Source: AV40 sp035568175
Lineage (GTDB): Bacteria > Verrucomicrobiota > Verrucomicrobiia > Chthoniobacterales > UBA10450
Assembly (NCBI GenBank): GCA_035568175.1
Contig: DATMON010000015.1
Coordinates: 1 to 64,000 of the forward strand
Length of the DNA stretch: 64,000 nt
Direction: 5' to 3'
The notes under the pieces are model-generated. The model worked only from the letters and a program-made list of their open reading frames with translations. It did no database searches and was not told the origin of the DNA. The position numbers and the translations under genes are program-made. Shown here in pieces: positions 27,056 through 34,788 of this stretch; positions within the stretch are counted from its first letter, which is position 1, and every line of letters begins with the position of its first letter.

Positions 27056-30000
27056 TGGGACGCGACGGCGCGCGTCTCTCCAGTTGGAATGGTAAACTTC
27101 TCGATTAGCTGTTTGATTTCGTGAACAAAGCTGGCCGCGGCGGCGCCGTTCAGGACGCGATGGTCGAAGGTGAGTGAAAGCGTAATTACTTCTGCGGTTT
27201 CGTTCTTCTTCCCGTTCGGAATGATTTCGTGGTGAGCGGTGCCCACAAACAGAGTGCCGACTGATGGCGGGACAACAATCGGCGCGCCCGCTTTGACGCC
27301 AAATGCGCCAAGGCTGGTGATCACGACCGGCGCGTTCATCGCGTCAACGCGCCCTCCTCGAGTCGCTTCGATCGTTTCGTCGTAAATTTTTACGAACTCG
27401 GGCCAGCTCTTTTTGTTGGCATCGACAATCACGGCGGTGGCGAGCCGATCGTGTTCCAACGCGACGGCAACCCCGAGATCGAAGTTTTCATTTTCGACGA
27501 TGCTTTCGTCTTCGAGAATTAATCGCCGGAACGGCGCATGTTTTTCCATCGCGCGGACAACGGCCCAGGCGATCATGACCGAAGGCGAAGGGGCGTTCTT
27601 GCCATTTTTCTTTTTCGCGGTGTCGCGCGTTTTATGGATCGCGTCCCAACGCGCGTCGATTTGCAGATTCGCCGGAATTACCCGCGAAAGTTTGCGGGTG
27701 ATCGTCGGCGAGAGCGCGGGCTCGATTCTGTGCGTATGAACCTCGGAAGACGCTGCTCTTGTTGTAGAGGCGCTCGCCGCGGCGAGCGCCTGTTTGCTAG
27801 ATTCGGCGTGTGACACAGACGCCGCTACATCCTCGCTCGTTAAAATTGTTCCAAGCTCCTGGCCGATCTCGACGGTGTCTCCAACTTTCGTTTTCCATTC
27901 GCCCATTGTGCCGGCGAACGACGATTGAATTGGATAAACGGCTTTGTCGGTTTCGACTTCGCAGAGATCGTCATCGAGAGCTACCGGGTCGCCCGGCTTT
28001 TTTAAAAGTGAAACTATTTTCGCATTGCGAATGCCTTCGCCCATGATCGGGACGGTAATCGGCTGCACGTTTCCGTTCCCTGAAGTTGGAGAGGCGCTCG
28101 CCGCGGCGGGCGCCTGTTTACTCGGTTCGGCGTTTGACACAAACGCCGCTACAACATCTTTGCGCTCTTGTCGCGTCGAAACGGATTTTCTGATCGCGGC
28201 AACGATTCGATCGACATCGGGCAAGGCGGCGTATTCGTAAATCGGATTGTAACCGATCATCACGTTCGTTTTGCTGACGAGGATCGGCGGACTGACCATT
28301 TCGCTCCAGAGATCGGGCTGCGACGTGATGTGGGTGATGATCATCTGGCCGACGCTGCAATTTTCAGTGTCTTCTTGAACCACGACCAGGCGCCCGGTTT
28401 TGTGAACTGAAGCCGCGATCGCTTCCTTGTCCCACGGCACGATCGAACGCAGATCGAAGAGTTCGACGCCCACTTGGTTGTCGATCTTGGCGAGAGCCTC
28501 GAGCGATTTCTCAACGGTATTGCCCCACGCGACTAAGGTTACGTCGGAACCGTCCCGGAATTTGCGCGCCTGACCGAAGGGAACCGCCCGAACCGGTTCT
28601 TTCGATTCGCGTTCCGCCCAAAACATGTGTTTCGGAATTAGAAAGAGGACCGGATCTTCGGCGTGCATCGCAGTCCAAAGCAAACCGGCTGCATCTTCCG
28701 GTGTGCTCGGAATGACGACTGTCAGTCCTGGATAATGGGCGAGCGCGGATTCGTTAGCCTGACTGTGCCACAAACTTCCGCCGGGCAGATAAGCCCCGTA
28801 GGGCGCGTAGATGACGGCCGGACACTTCCAGTTTCCGAACGTGCGCCAACGCAAATTCGAAATGTTCGTGACCAGCTGATTGAATCCCGGATAAATGAAA
28901 TCGATGAACTGCAACTCAAAGACCGGCCGGCGGCCATAAGCGGCCAGGCCACACGCGACGCCGAGGATGGTCGATTCAGCGAGCGGAGAATTGAAAACCT
29001 GTTTTGGAAATTCGGTGGAAAGTTTTTGGGTCAATCGAAACACGCCGCCTTTCGGATCTTCGACGTCCTCGCCGAAAATTACCCGTCGCGAATCTTCTTT
29101 GAGTCCAAGACGCAACGTTTGGTTCACGGTATCGCCGATGCGGTATTTGCCCGGCGGTAATACTTCCTTGTCGATCTTCGGCATCGCGCCGGTCACATTC
29201 GCGGTCAGCTCGTTAGGCGACGGATCTTCCGCTTTTTCGGCTTCGGCGAACTCGCTCCGGACCCGCTCTTTAATCTCGTTGTCGATCTTGGCGAACTCGT
29301 CAGCGGTCAGCAAACCTTCGACAATTAATTTTTCTTTCCAACACTTGACCGGATCGCGTTTCTCGATTTCGGCGAGCTCCTCGGCGCTGCGATAAAGTTT
29401 CTGGTCGTCGGAACTGGTGTGACTCGAGAGCCGTTCCATTTTCACCCACCAAAAATGCGGACCGCCACCGGCGCGCATCTTCGCTATGGCGGCCGCTGCT
29501 GAATCGTAAATCTGCTGAACATTTTCGCCGGCGAGTTGTTGCCACTCGTCCCGCTCGAGAACACCGAGCGCGAGCGGATTAATTTTCCGGGTCGGAGTGC
29601 TGATGCCGTAAGCGTTGTCTTCGACAATGAACAGCACCGGCAGTTCTCTTTCTTTGGCGAAGCAAACCGCTTCGAAGAAATCGCCCTGACGTGTGGCGGC
29701 ATCGCCAACCGTCGTTACAACAATATTCTTTTTGCCATCGAGTTTGAGGCCCCAGGCGATTCCGCATGCGGGCAAGAGTTGCGAGCCGGTCGGTGTCGGC
29801 ACACTCCAAATGTGAAGATCGATATCGCTGTAATGCGACGCCATCATCCGACCGCCGCTGCCGGTTTTTCGCTTGGCAAAATATTCGAGTCCAAGTTGAC
29901 GCGTCGTCATGCCGCGCCCGAGGACCAGCCCGCGATCGCGATAAAACGGAACGATGTAATCGTCCGGCTCCATGTCGATGGAGATTGCGGCGAGCGCTTC

Positions 30001-30132
30001 ATGACCCATTCCCGGCGTGTGAAAATGGCCTTTGCCCTGCCGATTCAGATTCTGTTCGCGCAAATCGGCATGCCGGCTCTCGAGCATGATCGTGAGAAGG
30101 CGCAGCTTATCTTTCTTGCTCAGCTCCGGCAT
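27052..30132 (-). CDS. Fused 2-oxoacid dehydrogenase: E1alpha-E1beta-lipoyl-E2
   Basis: 1026 residues. E1alpha about 1-330 with the thiamine-diphosphate motif TTVGDAATRQGDFFEAVCFA...EDN; E1beta about 345-655 (GEDVEDPKGGVFRLT, FELQFIDFIYPGFNQLV); linker; lipoyl domain about 690-766 with the lipoylated Lys in VETDKAV (about 729); second linker; E2 catalytic domain about 800-1012 with His of TFDHRVLNGAAAASF. It should turn pyruvate or a branched 2-oxoacid into acyl-CoA, with E3 from elsewhere. Odd points: all three catalytic parts are in one chain; no peripheral-subunit-binding domain is seen; the usual DHRxxDG Asp is Asn; and both linkers (660-683, 768-791) and the C-terminal tail are encoded by repeat elements. 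Confidence 0.88.
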   Translation of the reverse strand: MPELSKKDKLRLLTIMLESRHADLREQNLNRQGKGHFHTPGMGHEALAAISIDMEPDDYIVPFYRDRGLVLGRGMTTRQLGLEYFAKRKTGSGGRMMASHYSDIDLHIWSVPTPTGSQLLPACGIAWGLKLDGKKNIVVTTVGDAATRQGDFFEAVCFAKERELPVLFIVEDNAYGISTPTRKINPLALGVLERDEWQQLAGENVQQIYDSAAAAIAKMRAGGGPHFWWVKMERLSSHTSSDDQKLYRSAEELAEIEKRDPVKCWKEKLIVEGLLTADEFAKIDNEIKERVRSEFAEAEKAEDPSPNELTANVTGAMPKIDKEVLPPGKYRIGDTVNQTLRLGLKEDSRRVIFGEDVEDPKGGVFRLTQKLSTEFPKQVFNSPLAESTILGVACGLAAYGRRPVFELQFIDFIYPGFNQLVTNISNLRWRTFGNWKCPAVIYAPYGAYLPGGSLWHSQANESALAHYPGLTVVIPSTPEDAAGLLWTAMHAEDPVLFLIPKHMFWAERESKEPVRAVPFGQARKFRDGSDVTLVAWGNTVEKSLEALAKIDNQVGVELFDLRSIVPWDKEAIAASVHKTGRLVVVQEDTENCSVGQMIITHITSQPDLWSEMVSPPILVSKTNVMIGYNPIYEYAALPDVDRIVAAIRKSVSTRQERKDVVAAFVSNAEPSKQAPAAASASPTSGNGNVQPITVPIMGEGIRNAKIVSLLKKPGDPVALDDDLCEVETDKAVYPIQSSFAGTMGEWKTKVGDTVEIGQELGTILTSEDVAASVSHAESSKQALAAASASTTRAASSEVHTHRIEPALSPTITRKLSRVIPANLQIDARWDAIHKTRDTAKKKNGKNAPSPSVMIAWAVVRAMEKHAPFRRLILEDESIVENENFDLGVAVALEHDRLATAVIVDANKKSWPEFVKIYDETIEATRGGRVDAMNAPVVITSLGAFGVKAGAPIVVPPSVGTLFVGTAHHEIIPNGKKNETAEVITLSLTFDHRVLNGAAAASFVHEIKQLIEKFTIPTGETRAVASH
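27056..27084. repeat. 29-base repeat at the 3' end of the E1-E2 gene, copy 2
   Basis: Identical to 17933-17961. Here the minus strand reads TGETRAVAS, the C-terminal tail of the acyltransferase, in a different frame from the flavoprotein copy. Confidence 0.85.
27761..27830. repeat. Palindromic element inside the E1-E2 gene (second linker)
   Basis: GTTGTAGAGGCGCTCGCCGC...GGCGAGCGCC plus GGCGTGTGACACAGACGCC, nearly identical in its first half to 25114-25184. Read on the minus strand it encodes residues about 768-791 (VAASVSHAESSKQALAAASA), an Ala/Ser-rich flexible linker. Confidence 0.85.
28085..28155. repeat. Palindromic element inside the E1-E2 gene (first linker)
   Basis: Second in-gene copy: GAGGCGCTCGCCGCGGCGGG and GGCGTTTGACACAAACGCC closed by GTTGG/CTACAAC arms. 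The minus strand encodes residues about 660-683 (VAAFVSNAEPSKQAPAAASA) between E1beta and the lipoyl domain. Confidence 0.85.
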
Positions 30133-30202
30133 ACGATGTCGATCTTACAACTGCAGTTGCGGCTCGACAATCGCCTGAATTGATTCGAATGAAAGATTGT
30201 CG

Positions 30203-31264
30203 ATGGAAGAAGTGAAAATGGAGCAGGGCAGGGGAGTAATCGAGCGTTTTCGCGAATTTCTTCCGCCCTGCAAAACCGTTATTTCTCTGGGCGAGGGGAA
30301 CACGCCGTTGGTGTTCTCGCCGAAGTTGAGCGCACGCGTCGGGCGCGGGTGCGAAGTGTTCATCAAAAACGAAGGACTCAATCCGACCGGATCGTTCAAA
30401 GACCGCGGAATGACGGTTGCCGTTTCAAGAGCAATCGATCGCGGTGCGCGCGCGCTCATTTGCGGTTCGACCGGAAACACGTCATCCTCGGCCGCGGCCT
30501 ATGCCGCACGCGCTGGCATTCCGTGCGCGGTCGTGTTGCCTGCCGGGAAAATCGCCAGCGGCAAGTTAATTCAAGCGATCGCGCACGGCGCAAAGATTGT
30601 CGCGATCGAAGGCAACTTCGATGACGCGCTCCGGATTGTGCGCGAGCTCGGCGAGGGAGCGGAATTCGCCATTGTGAATTCGATTAATCCCGATCGGATT
30701 GCCGGCCAGAAGACGGCCGCGTTTGAAATAATCGACGATCTCGGTGATGCGCCTGATTTTCATCTGCTCCCGGTCGGCAACGCCGGAAATATTGCCGCCT
30801 ATTGGGCCGGTTATCTGGAATACAAGGCGCACGGAAGATCGACAAAGTCGCCGGCGATGATTGGTTTTCAGGCCGCCGGCGCGGCGCCGATTTTCCACGA
30901 CAAGGTTATTTCAAATCCCGAAACAATCGCGTCCGCGATCCGGATCGGTAATCCGGCGAGCTGGAAACAAGCGCGGGCGGCGCTGGATGAATCCAAGGGA
31001 GATGTCGATGTTGTGACGGACGAGGAAATTCTGGCCGCGCAAAGCTGGCTTGCGCAAAACGAAGGAATTTTCGTCGAACCAGCCAGCGCCGCGTCGATCG
31101 CCGGGTTGTTCAATTGGTCGCAAAAAATTCCTGAAGGGCGCCAAATTGTTTGCACCGTGACGGGTCATGGGTTGAAAGACCCCGATGCGATCAAGAACAA
31201 AATTGGCAAGCTTGAACCAGTCCCAGCCAAGATCGACAATGTGCGGCGCGCGATCGGATTCTAG
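30203..31264 (+). CDS. thrC: Threonine synthase
   Basis: About 353 residues from ATG 30203; TTG 30197 two codons upstream is also possible. The PLP lysine lies in NEGLNPTGSFKDRGMTVAVS, and the phosphate-binding loop is GSTGNTSSSAAAYAARAG. The chain matches the short threonine synthase class: TVISLGEGNTPLVFSP near the start and VEPASAASIAGLF near the end. It converts O-phosphohomoserine to threonine. lysC follows 21 bases downstream, so the two form an aspartate-family operon; no attenuator or leader peptide is evident in the 64-base gap to the divergent E1-E2 gene. Confidence 0.92.
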   Translation: MEEVKMEQGRGVIERFREFLPPCKTVISLGEGNTPLVFSPKLSARVGRGCEVFIKNEGLNPTGSFKDRGMTVAVSRAIDRGARALICGSTGNTSSSAAAYAARAGIPCAVVLPAGKIASGKLIQAIAHGAKIVAIEGNFDDALRIVRELGEGAEFAIVNSINPDRIAGQKTAAFEIIDDLGDAPDFHLLPVGNAGNIAAYWAGYLEYKAHGRSTKSPAMIGFQAAGAAPIFHDKVISNPETIASAIRIGNPASWKQARAALDESKGDVDVVTDEEILAAQSWLAQNEGIFVEPASAASIAGLFNWSQKIPEGRQIVCTVTGHGLKDPDAIKNKIGKLEPVPAKIDNVRRAIGF

Positions 31265-31285
31265 TTTAGAGTCGCGCCGTTTGTC

Positions 31286-32536
31286 ATGCGTCTGATCGTC
31301 CAGAAGTACGGCGGCACGTCGGTTGCGAATCCCGAACGCATCCGGCACGTCGCCAACCGGATCGTTGAAACTCAGCGCGACGATTGTCGCGTGGTCGCGA
31401 TCGTTTCAGCAATGGCGGGTGTGACCGACGAATTGATCAAGCTCGCGCATGAAACATCGCCCGACCCGGACAAACGCGAGTTCGACGTTTTGCTCGCCAC
31501 CGGCGAACGCGCGGCCTGCGCGCTGACAGCGATGGCAGTAAACGCACTCGGCGCCAAAGCGATTTCGTTGACTGGCGCTGACGCCGGCATTCTGACCGAC
31601 GGGTTTCATACCAAGGCGCGGATCGCGAACATCAGTCCAAAACAAATTCACGAGCTACTGGCTGACGATTACATTGTCATCGTTGCCGGGTTCCAGGGTC
31701 AGAGCGCCGAGGGCGAAACCACCACGCTTGGTCGCGGCGGTTCGGACTTGACCGCGATCGCGCTTGCCGGCGCTCTGAACGCGGACGCCTGCCAGATCTT
31801 CACTGATGTCGATGGTGTTTTCACGTGCGATCCCCGCGTCGTCACGGAGGCAAAGAAACTCAACGAGATCGCCTACGACGAATTACTCGAGATGGCCAGC
31901 GCCGGTTCAAAAGTGATGCAATCGCGCGCAGTCGAGTTCGCGAAAAAATTCGGCGTCGAATTTGAGGTCCGCTCGAGCATGAAGCCCGACGTTGGAACGC
32001 TCGCGAGAGAAGAAACCGCGAACATGGAAGATGTCGTCGTCCGCGGCGTTAGCATCGACCGTAAGCAGGCGAAGATCACGATCGATGATGTGCGGGATGA
32101 ACCTGGGATCGCCGGCCAAATCTTTTCCACGATCGCAAAAGCCAACATCGTCGTGGACATGATCGTGCAAAGCGTTTTGAAAAAGGGCACGACCGATCTT
32201 TCGTTCACGATTCACGAGAACGATCTGAAAGCGGCGACGAAATTGCTGAAGCCGATCGTCAAGCAAGTGAAGGCGACAGGGCTAATCACCAGCGGCGGCG
32301 TGGCCAAGCTGAGTGTGGTGGGAATTGGAATGCGTTCACATTCCGGTGTGGCCGCGCGGCTCTTCGATTGTCTCGGCAAAGCCGGGATCAACATTCAACT
32401 GATCTCGACGTCGGAAATCAAAATTGCAGTCGTGATTGATGAAGCTGACGTCGAACGCGCCGCCCAGCTGACTCATGCTGAGTTCGGGCTGGCTGCGTTC
32501 GCTCCCGCCGCGACGGCGATGCGCCCGCTTGGATGA
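31286..32536 (+). CDS. lysC: Aspartate kinase
   Basis: 416 residues. VQKYGGTSVANPERIRHVANRI is the KxGGTS ATP-site motif; GFQGQSAEGETTTLGRGGSDLTA is the substrate/ATP loop. Two ACT domains follow after about residue 265 (ITIDDVRDEPGIAGQIFSTI and LSVVGIGMRSHSGVAARLF), the sites of lysine/threonine feedback. It phosphorylates aspartate as the first step to Lys, Thr and Met. It is paired with thrC and is of the monofunctional, normal length type. Confidence 0.95.
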   Translation: MRLIVQKYGGTSVANPERIRHVANRIVETQRDDCRVVAIVSAMAGVTDELIKLAHETSPDPDKREFDVLLATGERAACALTAMAVNALGAKAISLTGADAGILTDGFHTKARIANISPKQIHELLADDYIVIVAGFQGQSAEGETTTLGRGGSDLTAIALAGALNADACQIFTDVDGVFTCDPRVVTEAKKLNEIAYDELLEMASAGSKVMQSRAVEFAKKFGVEFEVRSSMKPDVGTLAREETANMEDVVVRGVSIDRKQAKITIDDVRDEPGIAGQIFSTIAKANIVVDMIVQSVLKKGTTDLSFTIHENDLKAATKLLKPIVKQVKATGLITSGGVAKLSVVGIGMRSHSGVAARLFDCLGKAGINIQLISTSEIKIAVVIDEADVERAAQLTHAEFGLAAFAPAATAMRPLG

Positions 32537-32548
32537 AATCGGGAGCGC

Positions 32549-33172
32549 CTAAGGCTTCACGATAGGATCGACATAGAACTCGGGCATTCCTTCGATCCGC
32601 ATTTTGTAACCAAACGTCGTGTGAAAAACGACTGCGGTAGGATGATCCGTCACCGTCGCGCGAAAGTGATCGTCGGTGTGATCGATGCCATTGACCTGTT
32701 TCCAGACGCTGCCGTCTTCCAGTCTGATAATCGTGTGACCCTTAACTCCGTCGATGTTGCCGTCGACACGACTAACGAGTGAGTCGAGCTTGGTCCTGGC
32801 GCTTTGGTTCGCTTCTTCGGTGGCTTTTACGGTGGCTTTCTTGATTTCCTCGCTCGCTTTGGCTTGCGCTTGCTCGGCCGCTTTCTTCTGAGCGCTCTGG
32901 CGATAACCCTGGAGGTAGGCGTCGAGATGCTGCAATTCGTCCTCGTTCAGCTTATCCAGTCCCGCAGCCTTGAATTCCTCCGGCCTCATCGTTTCCTCAA
33001 GACTCCTGGCCGGTTTTTTCGCGCTCTTCTCTGGACTCGATTCCGCGGCCGGCGTCGGGGATTTCTCAGCGTCCAGGGCCTCCTGCGACCGCAATGAATT
33101 CACGGCGAGGAAGGAGACGAAAACGATGACGATGACGATGACGACGACGAACGGCGAACGATTGAAGAACAT
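32549..33172 (-). CDS. Membrane-anchored protein with coiled coil
   Basis: 207 residues. One N-terminal helix (SPFVVVIVIVIVFVSFLAV, about 6-25) is followed by a Pro/Ser/Glu spacer, an acidic segment (RPEEFKAAGLDKLNEDELQHL), an Ala/Lys/Glu coiled coil (about 90-130), and a small C-terminal beta domain (SVWKQVNGIDHTDDHFRATV). The C-terminal half resembles the outer domain of short secreted proteins of unknown role. The hydrophobic N-terminus is encoded by a GATGAC tandem repeat, suggesting the helix length may vary by slippage. Convergent with lysC. Confidence 0.72.
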   Translation of the reverse strand: MFFNRSPFVVVIVIVIVFVSFLAVNSLRSQEALDAEKSPTPAAESSPEKSAKKPARSLEETMRPEEFKAAGLDKLNEDELQHLDAYLQGYRQSAQKKAAEQAQAKASEEIKKATVKATEEANQSARTKLDSLVSRVDGNIDGVKGHTIIRLEDGSVWKQVNGIDHTDDHFRATVTDHPTAVVFHTTFGYKMRIEGMPEFYVDPIVKP

Positions 33173-33509
33173 GGCAGGCAGGACTTAGGGTCAGAGGCTA
33201 GCAGCTGTCCGATTCGCGTCAAGGTGACGAGGCCAATTCAGACAATGCAGAACCATTAGCCGTTCGGCGAAGGGTTTGCACCGGACGCACGTAACAAACA
33301 ACTGTGATTACTTAATAAGAGCGACTTATCGATAATTGCTCGCGCAAATCGGCGACCGAATGTGAAAAAGCGAATGCTTGGGCCGGTGAACGAAATGAGG
33401 CCGGATCAGGAAGACTTCGCGAACCTAGTGCCGGGGGCGAACCCGAAATCGAGGGAAACAGCTACGCCAGGGGTGTTACGCTCGGTAGCTCCATGACATC
33501 AGACAATAT
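33173..33509. other. 337-base gap, left edge of the repeat-bounded island
   Basis: I find no gene here on either strand. The base composition becomes more AT-rich from about 33280 (cttaataagagcgacttatcgataattgc). The right end holds the first copy of the TATATGTC repeat (33505-33527). Confidence 0.5.
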
Positions 33510-33527
33510 ATGTCATATAAAATCGAC
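33505..33527 (+). repeat. TATATGTC repeat, copy 1 of 7
   Basis: Core TATATGTCATATAAAATCGA. The arms TATATG-T-CATATA form a perfect palindrome around one T. The upstream GCAAAGAAAGATTG part is degenerate here. Right flank AATCGACAAGCTTGACCGCC resembles that of copy 7. Confidence 0.75.
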
Positions 33528-33566
33528 AAGCTTGACCGCCATTCCCGCTTCGTTATCCTCGCCCCA

Positions 33567-33977
33567 ATGCCCCTCAGACTGTTGATCTGGCTCGTGTTTG
33601 GTGTCGGCAGCGCCGTGCTTCCTTTATTCCTGGCGGGCCTGATCATTTTTGACCGCGGTTTGTTCACTGCGGTGTCGGACACTTGGAGTCGCGGCGAACT
33701 CGTCCTGATATCCATGACCCTGCTGATTGCCGCGCTTGGCGATTTAGTCGTCTACGCGACCGAGTTTGCCAAAGTTAAGGCCTTGATGACTGTCACATCC
33801 GGCTTTCTAATTCTTGTTTCCGCCGTTTGGTACATGGACGTCTTCGGCAACATCATCTCGCATCAGCAGTTTAAGGAAGATTTCCTGAGGCACTGGTCGC
33901 CGCTGTTCTTTATCTTCGCCTTGATAAACGCGACGGTGTGCATCATGCTTCCTAAGAAGGACCGCATCGAACAATGA
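33567..33977 (+). CDS. Four-helix membrane protein, unknown
   Basis: About 136 residues from MPLRLLIWLVFG; an in-frame ATG at 33510 lies inside the TATATGTC repeat and would add 19 residues (MSYKIDKLDRHSRF) that are repeat-derived. Four membrane helices: LLIWLVFGVGSAVLPLFLAGL, LVLISMTLLIAALGDLVVY, LMTVTSGFLILVSAVWYMDV, PLFFIFALINATVCIML. No transporter motif is visible. Its TGA overlaps the ATG of a 40-residue membrane peptide. Accessory-type gene; function unknown. Confidence 0.65.
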   Translation: MPLRLLIWLVFGVGSAVLPLFLAGLIIFDRGLFTAVSDTWSRGELVLISMTLLIAALGDLVVYATEFAKVKALMTVTSGFLILVSAVWYMDVFGNIISHQQFKEDFLRHWSPLFFIFALINATVCIMLPKKDRIEQ

Positions 33978-34096
33978 ACCTTGTGCTCTTGATAGTTTCC
34001 GGCGTGGTATCAATCGCCGGCGCGATCGTTGCGGTCGTTGCCGTCCATCGCGCCTCGGCTCAACCCGAGCGGCGGAATCGCGCAGCTCACATTTAG
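33974..34096 (+). CDS. 40-residue single-pass membrane peptide
   Basis: ATG 33974 overlaps the upstream stop (ATGA). The peptide is one long helix (NLVLLIVSGVVSIAGAIVAV) with a basic tail (HRASAQPERRNRAAHI). Coupled start and hydrophobic pattern argue for a real gene, likely a partner of the four-helix protein just upstream. Its TAG is followed at once by a hairpin-rich stretch. Confidence 0.55.
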   Translation: MNLVLLIVSGVVSIAGAIVAVVAVHRASAQPERRNRAAHI

Positions 34097-34201
34097 ACGG
34101 TTAGCCGTCAGCCCATTCGCTTCGCTACCCTGACTCGGAGGGAACAGCTGCTTTTAGCAGCGCCGTCCTTTGGCGGCTCGCAATGTAACGCTATGCGTTA
34201 C
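34096..34201. other. Cluster of three strong hairpins
   Basis: GACGG-TTAG-CCGTC (34096-34109), GCTGCT-TTT-AGCAGC (34147-34161) and GTAACGC-TAT-GCGTTAC (34185-34201) lie between two convergent genes. No T-run follows, so a simple terminator is not certain; a bidirectional terminator or a recombination-site remnant is possible. Confidence 0.55.
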
Positions 34202-34223
34202 GGCTGCTCAGGCCGCAGAGGCC

Positions 34224-34718
34224 TCAGTTTCGATTAATTGCCGAAGGCACAATAGAAGTCGTTTGAGTTCTAACATCGGGCACGCCTTTACTCATCGTTA
34301 CGACGAACCGTGTCGTCACGATATATTGCATACCATTGGCCGCCCGGATATCCATTTCCCACATTACCACAGTTGAACCATCCTCTCCGACGCGTTGATG
34401 TAAATACTTCTCAAATCTGTCACCGGGAATGAAATAAAACCCACCAGGTGCTATTAGAACTACAAGCTTAGAGTCGTCATCGACAACGCCGTCCAGCCGA
34501 CCGCCAAGCATCCAAATATTTTCTTTCCCTTTGTTCGTAACGTGCACGTCGTGACTTACGTAAGTTACTTCAACCGACGGCACGAAGTTTAGGTTTAACA
34601 GCTCACCATTAATCTTGTTCTGAGTGATACCTATGCATAACGCAACGATGAGTCCTGCGACCAAAGCAACTGTCTGAACGACAGCCAAAACAAGATGGGT
34701 GCGCTCGTATCGCGCCAT
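34224..34718 (-). CDS. Single-pass membrane protein with outer beta domain
   Basis: 164 residues. One helix near the N-terminus (LVLAVVQTVALVAGLIVALCIGI, about 9-31), then a domain of about 130 residues (LNLNFVPSVEVTYVSHDVHV, NIWMLGGRLDGVV, TTRFVVTMSKGVPDV) that looks all-beta. It is AT-richer than core genes in the window. Flanked by the hairpin cluster on one side and TATATGTC repeat copy 2 on the other. Family not recognised. Confidence 0.65.
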   Translation of the reverse strand: MARYERTHLVLAVVQTVALVAGLIVALCIGITQNKINGELLNLNFVPSVEVTYVSHDVHVTNKGKENIWMLGGRLDGVVDDDSKLVVLIAPGGFYFIPGDRFEKYLHQRVGEDGSTVVMWEMDIRAANGMQYIVTTRFVVTMSKGVPDVRTQTTSIVPSAINRN

Positions 34719-34745
34719 GCCGACAAAACTACGCCGGAAAGGAAA

Positions 34746-34770
34746 GTTTGCTATATGTCAGATGAAACGG
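34746..34770 (+). repeat. TATATGTC repeat, copy 2 of 7
   Basis: GGAAAGTTTGCTATATGTCA then GATGAAACGG. The left part keeps the AAAGxTTGC spacing of the family; the right arm of the palindrome is lost. Confidence 0.7.
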
Positions 34771-34788
34771 TTTACAGAACAGACACCA

